NCBI GenBank assembly: GCA_964564735.1
Contig: CAZMCH010000040.1
Coordinates: 1 to 35,562, forward strand
Direction: 5' to 3'
Origin: CAZMCH01 sp964564735
GTDB lineage: Bacteria; Poribacteria; DTPJ01
DNA length: 35,562 nt
In this document: piece by piece, positions 25,967-35,403 of the stretch
Layout: every line of letters starts with the position of its first letter
Numbering within the stretch: the first letter of the stretch is position 1
The notes under the pieces: generated by a model
What the model was told of the DNA's origin: nothing
The model's database searches: none
The model's input: the letters and a program-made list of their open reading frames with translations, nothing else
Translations under genes and position numbers: made by a program

Positions 25967-27013
25967 ATGGGAAAGAAATTGTCTGATAGGATAAATATGG
26001 CTGTAATAGGTCTTGGTGTTGGAAGATGGCATGCAGATAGCTATGCTCAGGAATCTAATACAAACCTTGTGGCTGTGTGCGATCCAGATGAAAAAAGACT
26101 AATACAAGCAAAAGAACATTATAAAGTTAAAGGATATGCCTCATATCAAGAGCTATGTGAAGATGATGAAGTTGATGCTGTAAGTGTTTGTGTCCCAAAT
26201 TATTTACATGCGCCGATCAGTATATATGCGCTTGAGCATGGTAAACACGTCCTTTGTGAAAAGCCTCTTGCTAATAATCTTGAAAATGGAGAAGCTATGG
26301 TCGCTTCTGCAAAATCTAATGGTTTGGTGGGTATGGTAGCGATGAAATTTCGATATACAAAAGAGGCAGCATATATACATAAGTTACTTGAGGACGGCAA
26401 ACTTGGTGATATATATTATGGCTGGACAACATATCTTCGTCAATTGGGAGGTATCCCGGGTATGGGCGGATGGTTCACTCGAAAGCCTTTATCTGGTGGA
26501 GGACCAATGATTGATAACGGAGTTCATTTTCTTGATGTTCTGTGGTGGTTGATGGGTTGCCCAAAACCGACAAGAGTTAGTGGAGCAACTTACGCAAAAT
26601 TTGGACCTATCGGAAAAGGTGCAAGTGGATGGAATCGAGTTCCAACACCAGAAGAATTCAGTGTTGAAGATCTAGCAACTGCAATTATTCATTTTGAAAA
26701 CGGGGCAAGTGTCCTTATGGATAACGGATGGGCAGGATTTGTACCTAATGAAACTATCGGGCTTCGTGTTATGGGAACTCAGGGCGGTGCGTCTATGTGG
26801 CCCTTTGCGGTCTGTAAAGAAACAGATGGCAGAATTGCAGATGATACACCCGATTTGGGTAATTTCCATGTTGATTCTCAATTTTATCACTTTGCAGACT
26901 GCATCTTGAATGGTAAAACGCCTATATCTTCTTTTGATAATTGTCTTAATGTCTTAAAAATGCTTATCGCTGTTTATCGTTCAGCAGAAGCACAATCTGA
27001 AGTTGCGATTTAA
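25967..27013 (+). CDS. Gfo/Idh/MocA family NAD(P)-dependent oxidoreductase (second)
   Basis: The 348-residue protein has a Rossmann signature of the type GLGVGRWHADSY (16-27), VPNYLHAPI, the catalytic-lysine motif CEKPLANN, and in the second domain GGGPMIDNGVHFLDVLWWLMG, where D and H fit the family's substrate site. It is clearly diverged from the family member at 152 (different loops and longer C-terminus), so the two are not a recent duplication. Substrate is unknown; given the GH2 gene downstream, a sugar or sugar acid is likely. ATG 25967 follows AAAAGGGG (25953-25960); an in-frame ATG at 25898 would add a Lys/Ile-rich stretch without a ribosome site. A flavin reductase-like gene starts 41 bases later. 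Confidence 0.92.
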   Translation: MGKKLSDRINMAVIGLGVGRWHADSYAQESNTNLVAVCDPDEKRLIQAKEHYKVKGYASYQELCEDDEVDAVSVCVPNYLHAPISIYALEHGKHVLCEKPLANNLENGEAMVASAKSNGLVGMVAMKFRYTKEAAYIHKLLEDGKLGDIYYGWTTYLRQLGGIPGMGGWFTRKPLSGGGPMIDNGVHFLDVLWWLMGCPKPTRVSGATYAKFGPIGKGASGWNRVPTPEEFSVEDLATAIIHFENGASVLMDNGWAGFVPNETIGLRVMGTQGGASMWPFAVCKETDGRIADDTPDLGNFHVDSQFYHFADCILNGKTPISSFDNCLNVLKMLIAVYRSAEAQSEVAI

Positions 27014-27054
27014 AAGATTAAATTAAAAATTAATTTAAATAAAGGGGAATAAAA

Positions 27055-27587
27055 ATGGCAGAAAAAGTTGAAATGGATTTTTTGATTATTTGAATAAAAC
27101 ATTAAGCGTAATGGGAAAGATAGGCTTGTTATTAGTTTCTGCAAAATCTAATGAAAAGCCTAATGCAATGACTATCGGATGGGGAACTATCGGTATAATA
27201 TGGGGAAAACCAATATTTTCAGTTCTTGTTAGACCATCAAGATATACTTATGATCTAATGGAACAATCTGAGGATTTTACAGTTAATGTTCCTACTGAGG
27301 ATATGCGTGGCGCAGTTAATTTCTGTGGAACAAAATCAGGTCGTGATTATGATAAATTCAAGGAAAATGGCTTAATCGTTTTACCTAGTAAAACAATCAA
27401 AACGCCAGCGATTGAGCAATCCGCTATACATTATGAGTGTAAAATTGTGCATAAAAATAACGTTATAAAAGAAAAACTTGATGGAATGATCATATCATCA
27501 GCATATAAATCAGGTGATTTTCATACGATTTATTATGGTGAGATTTTAGGTGTCTATGCTTCTTTGGATTTGTTGGATAAGCTATGA
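27055..27587 (+). pseudogene. Flavin reductase-like FMN-binding protein with a one-base frameshift at codon 9-10
   Basis: AAAGGGG (27041-27047) and ATG 27055 start MAEKVEMDF, but this frame stops at TGA 27091-27093. Adding one T to the T6 run at 27078-27083 would read on as FFDYLNKTLSVMGKIG, exactly the start expected for this family, and the rest (27090-27587) is open. The body has PNAMTIGWGTIGIIWGKP and LVRPSRYTY, typical of flavin reductase-like split-barrel proteins that bind FMN and reduce flavin with NAD(P)H. Without the missing base, translation would have to begin at TTG 27090, which has no ribosome site. The gene may thus be newly broken, misassembled, or expressed by slippage. Downstream is an exported GH2 enzyme. 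Confidence 0.8.
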
Positions 27588-27651
27588 GAGGCATTTATAT
27601 AAAATATGATATATTATTATCAGTAGCCTGATGTCAAAAAGGGGTAATTTA

Positions 27652-30021
27652 ATGTTTGACAAAATTATAATAATGATATGCACATTATTATATTTCATTA
27701 TAGGCTTGATTCCAAATATCTGCGCCGATAATGAAATCAACGATATAGAACAAATATCTTTAAATGGAACATGGAAATTCATGTCCGATCAAAACAATAT
27801 CGGTCAAAACGAAAAATGGTTCTCAAAAGACCTTGATGACTCAAAATGGGAAAATATCGCTGTTCCCGGAACATGGAACGAAGGGCAAAACGTCAGTGTT
27901 GCTTGGGATTATGAAGGCGTTTGTTGGTATCGCCTGAAATTCGCTGTTAATCCAGAATGGCTTGGCGAAGATATTCGCATAAAATTTATGGCGGTATATC
28001 TAATATCTGACGTCTGGCTAAATGAAAAATATCTTGGTAATCACAAAGGCGGATATACAGCATTTTCTTATAAAATATCAGATGCGATCAATATCTCTGA
28101 CCTGTCAAATAACATTTTGGTAGTAAGAGTTGATAACACAAAAAGAGCATATCAAATTCCCGGCGTATCGATAGACTGGTGGAACTGCGGAGGCATAACT
28201 AGGGACGTTTTTCTTGAAAAATACCCGCCTGTTTTTATCTCAAATCTGCACATTACAACACCAGAGGTTAGCAAGGAAAGAGCAAAGGTTGTTATTGAGG
28301 GATATATACAAGGCAAAATATCAGAAAACACCAAAATTATACAAAGTCAAATTGAGATTCTATATAAAGATAAGTCTATCGGTGGAAGTAGCTTAACTTT
28401 AACCGATGGTGATGAGATTGTTGACACAAAATTTACTAACACATTAATAATCACCGATCCAAAGCTGTGGAGTCCAGAGACTCCTGAATTATACGAAGCT
28501 AGAATAACATGGGGTATATCTGATGACCCATTAGAGAGAAAATACGTTCAAAAACGGAAATTTGGCATAAGGAAAATAGAAACAAGGGAAACTGAATTAT
28601 TTTTAAATGGCAAAAAAATCTGGCTTCAGGGAATTGCCATACATCAGGATTATTCAGGCATGGGTAGTGCTGTTACTTATGAAGCTATGCGAAGCGATCT
28701 TGAGCGTATTAAAAACCTAAACTGCAATTTTGTCCGTCTTGGGCATTATCCATTCGATCAAAGATATTCGGATATCTGTGATGAAATCGGCTTGCTTTCA
28801 TGGGTTGAGATACCTGTTTGGCAAAACTCACCAGAGGAATTATCCAATGAGCAATTCTGGAACGATTGGGTAAAGCCCCATCTTGATGATATGATAGAGC
28901 AACATTACAATCATCCAAGCATTGTATTTTGGAGTGTCGCTAATGAAATAAGCCGAACATGGAACAGGGAAAACGAGCATCCTGACATTATAAATTATAT
29001 AAAAAGGTCAACTGATTACGTTAGGAAACTTGATAATACACGACTCGTAACTTATGCGTCAGCAGCATCAACAGGCGGAGGGACATGGGAATACCTTGAT
29101 GTTAATGGAAAGCCATTGCATTATGGATGGTTTCATTCAGATAGCCCTTATGTAGTTGGTGAAGAAACTGACAAGATTTTGAAGGATATGCCAAATCAAA
29201 CTATATTGCCTATTGAGCTATGCGGAATGTCATATCCCGATAATCATAAAGGATATAGCCAGAATGAACGCTTTAGCGTAGAATATCACGATAAACTTAT
29301 GAGAGTTTTATTTCAGCATCTAATGATTAGAAAGGATTTCGTTTGCGGAGTGACATTATGGACGCTTGCAGACCTAAAAGGTGGGCGTGAAAAAGGCACT
29401 TATGGCATCCTTGACAGAGAGAGAAATCAGGTTAAGCATATATACGAAACCGTGAAAAACCTTTATTCAAAAGATCCTAAATTATTGATAATAGACACAA
29501 AAACAGACTATAAGCCCGGAGAAAGAATGGAAATAGAACTATGGACATTTAATCGCACAGAAGAATTACAGGCGGGTCATGTTAAATGGTGGATAAATAA
29601 CAAGAATGGCAAGGTTGCAGAAGGAAAATTTGACATCATAATAAATTCGGATTTATCCGAAAAAGTAAAAACAATAAGATGGGATATACCAAAGGATGCT
29701 TCTGGATTTCATTCTTTCTTATGCACGTTGACTGATGACAATGACGAATTGTTGTTTGTGAATGACTATTACTTTGATGTTGATAAACCAGAAGCACCGG
29801 GGATATTATGGGTCAAAGTCGTTGATAGCAATGATAAGCCTATTAATGGCGCAACCGTTGAAATAGATGGTTTCACAAGAACAACTGATGTTTTTGGTAG
29901 AGTTCCTTTTCTATTGCATACAGGGAAATATAATATAAAGACAAATGCAAATGGAGAAATCAAAACAACAGAATCAGAAATTAAAATTGGTGAAATCAAA
30001 GATATATTAGTAAAGTATTAA
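27652..30021 (+). CDS. Exported glycoside hydrolase family 2 protein
   Basis: The 789-residue protein has a signal peptide (MFDKIIIMIC..., cleavage probably after NICA, residue 25). A GH2 sugar-binding domain follows (about 30-190; SLNGTWKF, VPGTWNE), then an Ig-like domain and a TIM-barrel catalytic domain (about 310-600) with FVRLGHYP. The acid/base is E432 in WSVANEIS and the likely nucleophile E522 in ILPIELCG. GVTLWTLADLKGG fits the barrel end. Residues about 713-789 form a C-terminal carboxypeptidase-regulatory-like or Ig-like module (VVDSNDKPINGATVEIDG). Beta-galactosidase, beta-glucuronidase and beta-mannosidase activities all occur in the family; the specificity cannot be decided here. 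ATG 27652 follows AAAAAGGGG (27636-27644) with seven-base spacing; the upstream in-frame ATG at 27631 would overlap that site. Confidence 0.93.
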   Translation: MFDKIIIMICTLLYFIIGLIPNICADNEINDIEQISLNGTWKFMSDQNNIGQNEKWFSKDLDDSKWENIAVPGTWNEGQNVSVAWDYEGVCWYRLKFAVNPEWLGEDIRIKFMAVYLISDVWLNEKYLGNHKGGYTAFSYKISDAINISDLSNNILVVRVDNTKRAYQIPGVSIDWWNCGGITRDVFLEKYPPVFISNLHITTPEVSKERAKVVIEGYIQGKISENTKIIQSQIEILYKDKSIGGSSLTLTDGDEIVDTKFTNTLIITDPKLWSPETPELYEARITWGISDDPLERKYVQKRKFGIRKIETRETELFLNGKKIWLQGIAIHQDYSGMGSAVTYEAMRSDLERIKNLNCNFVRLGHYPFDQRYSDICDEIGLLSWVEIPVWQNSPEELSNEQFWNDWVKPHLDDMIEQHYNHPSIVFWSVANEISRTWNRENEHPDIINYIKRSTDYVRKLDNTRLVTYASAASTGGGTWEYLDVNGKPLHYGWFHSDSPYVVGEETDKILKDMPNQTILPIELCGMSYPDNHKGYSQNERFSVEYHDKLMRVLFQHLMIRKDFVCGVTLWTLADLKGGREKGTYGILDRERNQVKHIYETVKNLYSKDPKLLIIDTKTDYKPGERMEIELWTFNRTEELQAGHVKWWINNKNGKVAEGKFDIIINSDLSEKVKTIRWDIPKDASGFHSFLCTLTDDNDELLFVNDYYFDVDKPEAPGILWVKVVDSNDKPINGATVEIDGFTRTTDVFGRVPFLLHTGKYNIKTNANGEIKTTESEIKIGEIKDILVKY

Positions 30022-30109
30022 AGCTTTTTGTAGTTTAGGTTCATAGTTTTTAACTGCATTGACTTAATATAACGTGAGTTCGATGTAAGGGAAAAACATA
30101 TCTTTTGTT

Positions 30110-30135
30110 GTCATTCCAGCTAAATCTGGAATCCA
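30110..30135. repeat. GTCATTCC-type short palindromic repeat
   Basis: GTCATTCCAGC...CTGGAATCCA: a 7-bp stem (30113-30119 with 30126-30132) and 6-base loop, located between the convergent GH2 and carB genes. The same core begins the hairpin at 4030-4063. It resembles the widespread GTCATTCC(C/A)GC...GGAATCCA intergenic repeats seen in many bacteria. Confidence 0.5.
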
Positions 30136-30149
30136 TAAAATCTCACTCT

Positions 30150-33100
30150 CTAATTATAATAATACTCTTGTAATGACTGAACAGCTATACCTTCTCTATT
30201 CTTAAGTGCGTTTATCCCACTGACTACTGCAGCGGCACCAGATATTGTTGTTATACAAAGAATATTTTGAATTATTGCTGATTTTCTTATTTCATCTTCA
30301 TCGGATTTTGATTCCCTACCAGTCGGTGTATTGATTATCAGATCAACCTCGTTATTTTTCATATAGTCAAATATTGTCGGTCTGCCCTTGCCAAGACTAT
30401 AAATCGGCGTTACATCAATTCTTTGACGAGTTAGAACTTTCGCAGTTCCATGCGTAGCAAGTATCTTGAATCCCATATCATTTAATTGTTTTGCAATAAA
30501 TATTATAGCCCTTTTATCTTTATTTTTCACACTGATAAAGACATTTCCCTCTGTTGGCAATCTATATCCGCTTCCAATTAGAGCTTTTGCATAAGCCATT
30601 CCAAAATCAGCATCTATGCCCATGACTTCGCCTGTTGATCGCATTTCTGGACCCAAAAGCGGATCAACGCCACGAAAGCGCGCAAATGGAAAAACGGGTC
30701 CTTTGACAGAAAAATGCTCAGGCTGGATTTCTTGGGTAAAGCCTAATTCATCAAGCGTTTTGCCTGCCATTACCCGAGCAGATATCTTTGCCAAAGGAAC
30801 TCCAATGGCTTTACTAACAAATGGAACTGTCCTTGAGGCTCTTGGATTTACTTCTAGAATATAAAGATCATCACCCTTAATGGCATATTGTATATTCATT
30901 AAGCCTACGACATTTAAGTCCCTTGCCAAAGCATAGGTTGCTTGTTTAATTTCGTCCATCTGCTCATCAGAAAGCGTATGAGGTGGAAGAACACAAACGC
31001 TATCTCCAGAATGTATTCCTGCTTCTTCGATATGCTCCATTATTCCACCAACAACGACACGCTTACCATCAGATACAGCATCAACATCAACTTCTATGGC
31101 ATCTTCAAGATACTTATCAATCAATATGGGTCGTTCTGGAGAAGCCTCAACAGCATTTTTCATATATTCTGCAAGGGCGTTTTCGTCATAGACAATTTCC
31201 ATCGCCCTACCACCAAGAACGTAAGACGGTCTGACAACAACAGGATAGCCGATTCTATCAGCAATAAGTTTTGCTTCATCAAAAGAAATTCCTGTACCAT
31301 TTGCAGGTTGTCTTAATCCAAGCTTATTTATTAGAACCTTAAATTTTTCTCTATCTTCCGCAACATCAATATCTTTTGGTTTTGTTCCTAGTATATTCAC
31401 GCCAGCTTTTTCTAATGGAACAGCAAGATTAAGCGGAGTTTGTCCTCCAAACTGCACTATAACACCTTCGGGTTTTTCTTTATTCACGATATTTAATACA
31501 TCTTCACGTGTAAGCGGTTCAAAATATAGCCTGTTTGATATATCATAATCGGTGCTTACTGTTTCAGGATTGCTGTTGACCATTATTGTCTCAAAACCAT
31601 CTTCTCTTAGTGCAAGTGAAGCATGGACACAGCAATAATCAAATTCTATCCCTTGTCCTATTCTATTTGGACCTCCACCAAGTATCATAATCTTTCTGTT
31701 GCTAGATGCCTTAACTTCGTCTTCTGTTTCATAAGTTGAATAATAATATGGCGTATAAGCCTCAAATTCCGCAGCACAAGTATCAACTGTCTTAAATGTC
31801 GCTATAATTCCATTTTCAAGTCTTTTTTGCCGAATTTCTTCCTCGCTAATCCCCCAAATTCTTGATAGTTGCACATCTGAAAATCCAAATTTCTTGGATT
31901 TTTTTAATATTTCGATAATATCAGATTTTTGCTGTTCTGCACTATTTTGTATTGCATCTCCAATATCTTTTATGCTGTCTTCCATATCGATAATTTCTTT
32001 AATATTGTGAAGGAAGAATCTGTCAATTTTTGTATAGTTGTGTATCTGATCTATTGTCATTCCTTGCTTAAAAGCATATTTTATATAAAATAATCTTTCT
32101 GGATTGGGAACTGTTAGTTTCCCTATAAGGCTTGATTGCGGAATATTATTTGATGGCATTTCTAAACCGAATTTTCTTATCTCAAGCGATCTCAATCCCT
32201 TTTGCAATGATTCCTTGAATGTTCCTCCGATAGACATTGCCTCGCCAACAGATTTCATTTGAGTTGTAAGGGTTTGGTCTGCGGTAGGGAATTTTTCAAA
32301 TGCCCATCTTGGAATTTTAGTGACTACATAATCAATAGTTGGCTCAAATGAAGCAGGAGTTTGCTTTGTAATGTCATTTGGTATTTCGTCTAGTGTATAT
32401 CCAACTGCCAACTTTGCGGCGATCTTTGCTATTGGGAAACCAGTTGCCTTTGATGCCAATGCGGAACTTCGTGAAACTCTCGGATTCATCTCTATAACCT
32501 GAAGCCTTCCATCATCAGGATTGACCGCAAACTGTATATTTGATCCTCCTGTATCAACTCCAATTTCTCTTATAATTCTGATTGCTGCGTCACGCATTAT
32601 TTGATATTCTTTGTCTGAAAGCGTCTGAATTGGCGCAACACAAATACTATCTCCGGTATGGACCCCCATAGGGTCAATGTTTTCTATTGAGCAGATAATA
32701 ACAACGTTATCATTTTTATCGCGCATTACTTCAAGCTCAAACTCCTTCCAGCCGATCACTGATTCTTCAATCAAGACTTCATTGATAGGGCTTGCATTAA
32801 GACCTTTTTGCGCCAATTCCCTAAATTCCTCAATATTATAGGCAACGCCTCCACCCATTCCACCAAGCGTAAAGGCAGGTCTGATAATTACAGGGAAACC
32901 GATGTCATCAATAACTGTAATGGCATCATCCATGCTTCTAGCAAATCCGCTTCTTGGCACCTGTAAATCGATATTTTCCATTGCCTTTTTGAAAAGTTCT
33001 CTATCTTCTGCCTTCTTTATAGCGTGAAGTTTTGCCCCAATGAGTTCAACGCTGTATCGATCCAGCGTTCCTCTTTCCGCAAGAGCTACTGAGACATTAA

Positions 33101-33386
33101 GCCCTGTCTGTCCACCCAATGTCGGAAGCAATGCTTGCGGTCTTTCACGCGCAATTATTTTTTCAACTATTTCTGGAGTTATTGGTTCTACATAGGTTCG
33201 ATCTGCCATTTCAGGGTCAGTCATGATCGTTGCTGGATTGCTATTCACCAGCACAATCTCATAGCCTTCTTCTCGTAATGCCTTGCAAGCCTGAGTTCCA
33301 GAATAATCAAACTCACAAGCCTGACCAATCACAATTGGACCCGATCCAATAATGAGAATTTTGTTTATGTCAGTTCGTTTTGGCAT
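30150..33386 (-). CDS. carB: Carbamoyl-phosphate synthase large subunit
   Basis: The 1078-residue protein has the full CarB layout: two homologous ATP-grasp halves, beginning KILIIGSGPIVIGQACEFDY (about 8-27) and repeated as KIMILGGGPNRIGQGIEFDY (about 555-574), an oligomerisation region between them, and a C-terminal MGS-like allosteric domain (about 940-1075) with VFISVKNKDKRA. It makes carbamoyl phosphate from bicarbonate, ammonia (from CarA) and two ATP, for pyrimidine and arginine synthesis; length is typical. GGAG precedes the ATG at 33384-33386. It is 21 bases downstream of carA. The product may also feed HypF for cyanide-ligand synthesis. No pyr or arg genes are adjacent. Confidence 0.97.
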   Translation of the reverse strand: MPKRTDINKILIIGSGPIVIGQACEFDYSGTQACKALREEGYEIVLVNSNPATIMTDPEMADRTYVEPITPEIVEKIIARERPQALLPTLGGQTGLNVSVALAERGTLDRYSVELIGAKLHAIKKAEDRELFKKAMENIDLQVPRSGFARSMDDAITVIDDIGFPVIIRPAFTLGGMGGGVAYNIEEFRELAQKGLNASPINEVLIEESVIGWKEFELEVMRDKNDNVVIICSIENIDPMGVHTGDSICVAPIQTLSDKEYQIMRDAAIRIIREIGVDTGGSNIQFAVNPDDGRLQVIEMNPRVSRSSALASKATGFPIAKIAAKLAVGYTLDEIPNDITKQTPASFEPTIDYVVTKIPRWAFEKFPTADQTLTTQMKSVGEAMSIGGTFKESLQKGLRSLEIRKFGLEMPSNNIPQSSLIGKLTVPNPERLFYIKYAFKQGMTIDQIHNYTKIDRFFLHNIKEIIDMEDSIKDIGDAIQNSAEQQKSDIIEILKKSKKFGFSDVQLSRIWGISEEEIRQKRLENGIIATFKTVDTCAAEFEAYTPYYYSTYETEDEVKASSNRKIMILGGGPNRIGQGIEFDYCCVHASLALREDGFETIMVNSNPETVSTDYDISNRLYFEPLTREDVLNIVNKEKPEGVIVQFGGQTPLNLAVPLEKAGVNILGTKPKDIDVAEDREKFKVLINKLGLRQPANGTGISFDEAKLIADRIGYPVVVRPSYVLGGRAMEIVYDENALAEYMKNAVEASPERPILIDKYLEDAIEVDVDAVSDGKRVVVGGIMEHIEEAGIHSGDSVCVLPPHTLSDEQMDEIKQATYALARDLNVVGLMNIQYAIKGDDLYILEVNPRASRTVPFVSKAIGVPLAKISARVMAGKTLDELGFTQEIQPEHFSVKGPVFPFARFRGVDPLLGPEMRSTGEVMGIDADFGMAYAKALIGSGYRLPTEGNVFISVKNKDKRAIIFIAKQLNDMGFKILATHGTAKVLTRQRIDVTPIYSLGKGRPTIFDYMKNNEVDLIINTPTGRESKSDEDEIRKSAIIQNILCITTISGAAAVVSGINALKNREGIAVQSLQEYYYN

Positions 33387-33407
33387 AGCACTCCTTCTCC
33401 GTTAAAA

Positions 33408-34631
33408 TCAAAGATTAACCCTGAGTTTTAGTGACTCAACATCAGTACTGGCTTTCATCATTTCTATAAATTTGGCAAAAAGATAATCTGCATCATGCGG
33501 ACCCGGCGATGCTTCTGGATGATATTGAACCGAAAATATCGGATATTCCTCATGCTCCATGCCTTCGCATGTCATATCGTTAAGATTTATATGAGTCATT
33601 CTGACAGGCTTGCCCTTTAATGAATCCATATCAACACAGAAACCATGATTTTGTGTTGTGATTTCCACTCTATCGGTATCATAATTTTTAACAGGATGGT
33701 TTGCCCCACGATGTCCGAATTTTAGCTTATATGTCCGCCCCCCAAATGCGAGTCCTAATATCTGATGACCAAGACATATCCCAAAGATAGGCTTTTTTCC
33801 AATTAGTTGCTTGACTGTATCCACCATATACGGCATACCTTCTGGATCACCTGGTCCATTTGACAAGAATATTCCATCAGGTTCAAAAGATAGTATCTCA
33901 TCAACATTTGCAGTTGCAGGAACAACGGTAACATTACAGCCATAGCTCTGCAATTTTCTGAGAATGTTATGTTTTATTCCACCATCTATCGCAACAACCC
34001 AATATGGAACTTCACCTGTATTTAGAACTATAGTTGATTTTCTTACGAATTCAAGTTCTAGCTGTATTGGTTGGTTTTTTTGTCTTTCCTGAATCCTCTT
34101 TGTATCAAGAGAAACGGGGCCCCCTTTTTCCCAATGATAAGGCTTTTTGCAGGTTACCTTTTTCACCATGTCAACCCCGACAATATCTAATGATTTCTTT
34201 GCTTTGTCTATCAGGCTTTCCTTGCCAAGGTCATCTGTGGATATGACTCCCTTCATAACGCCAAAGTTCCTGAGTCTTCTGGTTAAAGCCCTTGTATCTA
34301 TGCCCTGAATGCCGATAATTCCGTTTTTTGCAAGAAATTCGCTAAGGCTTTCTGTTGCTCTCCAATTGCTGTAATAACTGCTGTATTCCCGAACAACAAA
34401 TCCCTCAACATGAGGCTTAGCAGATTCAAAATCTTCATCATTACAGCCATAGTTGCCGATAAGTGGATATGTCATAACAACAATTTGACCTTTATATGAT
34501 GGATCGGTAAGCACCTCTTGATAGCCTGTCATTCCAGTATTAAAGACGACTTCGCCGTATTGCTCTCCGCTTGCGCCAAAAGCCTCCCCCTCATATATAG
34601 TTCCATCTTCTAATGCTAATATAGCTTTCAT
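33408..34631 (-). CDS. carA: Carbamoyl-phosphate synthase small subunit (glutaminase)
   Basis: The 407-residue protein has the CarA N-terminal domain (AILALEDGTIYEGEAFGA, 3-20; FNTGMTGYQEVLTDPSY, 30-46) and a class I amidotransferase domain with C286 (FGICLGHQ), H371 and E373 (YHPEAS). It releases ammonia from glutamine and channels it to CarB. It is slightly longer than usual (360-385 aa) because of a Lys/Gln-rich linker near 165-200, without loss of any key residue. AAAGGA lies before the ATG at 34629-34631. The upstream 200 bases contain only hairpin repeats of the adjacent transposase; no riboswitch or PyrR-like leader was seen. Confidence 0.97.
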   Translation of the reverse strand: MKAILALEDGTIYEGEAFGASGEQYGEVVFNTGMTGYQEVLTDPSYKGQIVVMTYPLIGNYGCNDEDFESAKPHVEGFVVREYSSYYSNWRATESLSEFLAKNGIIGIQGIDTRALTRRLRNFGVMKGVISTDDLGKESLIDKAKKSLDIVGVDMVKKVTCKKPYHWEKGGPVSLDTKRIQERQKNQPIQLELEFVRKSTIVLNTGEVPYWVVAIDGGIKHNILRKLQSYGCNVTVVPATANVDEILSFEPDGIFLSNGPGDPEGMPYMVDTVKQLIGKKPIFGICLGHQILGLAFGGRTYKLKFGHRGANHPVKNYDTDRVEITTQNHGFCVDMDSLKGKPVRMTHINLNDMTCEGMEHEEYPIFSVQYHPEASPGPHDADYLFAKFIEMMKASTDVESLKLRVNL

Positions 34632-34665
34632 TGTTTGGTTTCCTTTGTTATGTTTGGCATATTCC

Positions 34666-34728
34666 GCTCCTTCGGAGCTTATCTTTGTCTATCAAATTTT
34701 TCTATAAATATAAAGCACCTTCGGTGCT
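34666..34728. repeat. Paired-hairpin repeat copy A (REP doublet)
   Basis: GCTCC-TTC-GGAGC at 34666-34678 and AGCACC-TTC-GGTGCT at 34714-34728, separated by 35 bases that contain TTCTATAAATAT (34700-34711). It is directly repeated, with identical spacing, at 35305-35367, and both hairpins have TTC loops. Confidence 0.8.
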
Positions 34729-34756
34729 AAAATTCCTGTATTGAAATAGTCAATTA

Positions 34757-34819
34757 GCCCCGAAGGGGCAAAATATTTATAGAAAAAGCATGAATAAAGA
34801 ATCTAAGCTCCGAAGGAGC
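34757..34819. repeat. Paired-hairpin repeat copy C, inverted
   Basis: GCCCC-GAA-GGGGC (34757-34769) and GCTCC-GAA-GGAGC (34807-34819) surround ATATTTATAGAA (34773-34784), the reverse complement of the shared 12-base box. It is thus an inverted copy of the doublets A and B, with a 37-base spacer, and ends 8 bases after the transposase stop. Confidence 0.78.
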
Positions 34820-34827
34820 GATATATA

Positions 34828-35298
34828 TTATTCTTGATCGTCAACCCAACTGAAAATGTATTTCGGATCATATTCAACATCAAATTTCTTTAGCATATCC
34901 AAATATTCATCTCTAAATGTCTTTTTTGTATGATGTTTTTCCTGATTTTTAATATAATTTGCAACGGATTCCAATTGTGAATGGGAATATGAAAATCCTC
35001 CAAAACCTTCTTGCCAGCTAAATTTTCCTGCAATCCATTTTTTTTCATTGATAAATTTTGATGAATTAGCTTTGACATCCCTTATTAGATCGGATAAGGC
35101 AATATCTGGCTTTATGCCAATTAGAATATGTATATGGTCGGGCATACCATTAATCGCAATTACCTTTTGCTTTTTGTTTTGAATTATGCCCGTTATATAT
35201 TTATGGAGTTCGTCTTTATATTGTTTGCTTATAAGATTCTGCCTGCCTTGAACTGTGAAAATGATGTGGATGTATATTTTTGTATATGTATCAGGCAT
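34828..35298 (-). CDS. Y1 tyrosine transposase, IS200/RAYT type
   Basis: The 156-residue protein has the HUH motif PDHIHILIG (53-61; H55 and H57), SWQEGFGGFSYSHSQ (94-108) and the catalytic tyrosine Y115 in VANYIKNQEKHH (112-123). These single-strand DNA nickases act on hairpin-flanked DNA. No TnpB or IscB-type partner is adjacent. The gene lies between paired-hairpin repeats on both sides (copies A and C to the left, B to the right), which suggests a REP-associated (RAYT) enzyme or a small IS200-like element. The start is ATG 35296-35298; no strong ribosome site is seen, and the nearby hairpin at 35305-35317 could mask initiation. All catalytic residues are present, so it may be active. Confidence 0.9.
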   Translation of the reverse strand: MPDTYTKIYIHIIFTVQGRQNLISKQYKDELHKYITGIIQNKKQKVIAINGMPDHIHILIGIKPDIALSDLIRDVKANSSKFINEKKWIAGKFSWQEGFGGFSYSHSQLESVANYIKNQEKHHTKKTFRDEYLDMLKKFDVEYDPKYIFSWVDDQE

Positions 35299-35304
35299 TA
35301 TTTC

Positions 35305-35367
35305 GCTCCTTCGGAGCTATATTTGTTTTCGTTATGTATTCTATAAATATGAAGCACCTTCGGTGCT
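35305..35367. repeat. Paired-hairpin repeat copy B (REP doublet)
   Basis: GCTCC-TTC-GGAGC (35305-35317) and AGCACC-TTC-GGTGCT (35353-35367) with TTCTATAAATAT between them (35339-35350). It has the same order, orientation and 35-base spacing as copy A on the other side of the transposase gene, immediately upstream of its start codon. Confidence 0.8.
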
Positions 35368-35403
35368 AAAACCATTATTTTATTGCATACGAAATTATAT
35401 AAT

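Noticed and set aside
30942..31316. Plus-strand frame of 124 codons inside carB
   Set aside because: Antisense to a conserved part of carB; no ribosome site or recognisable product.
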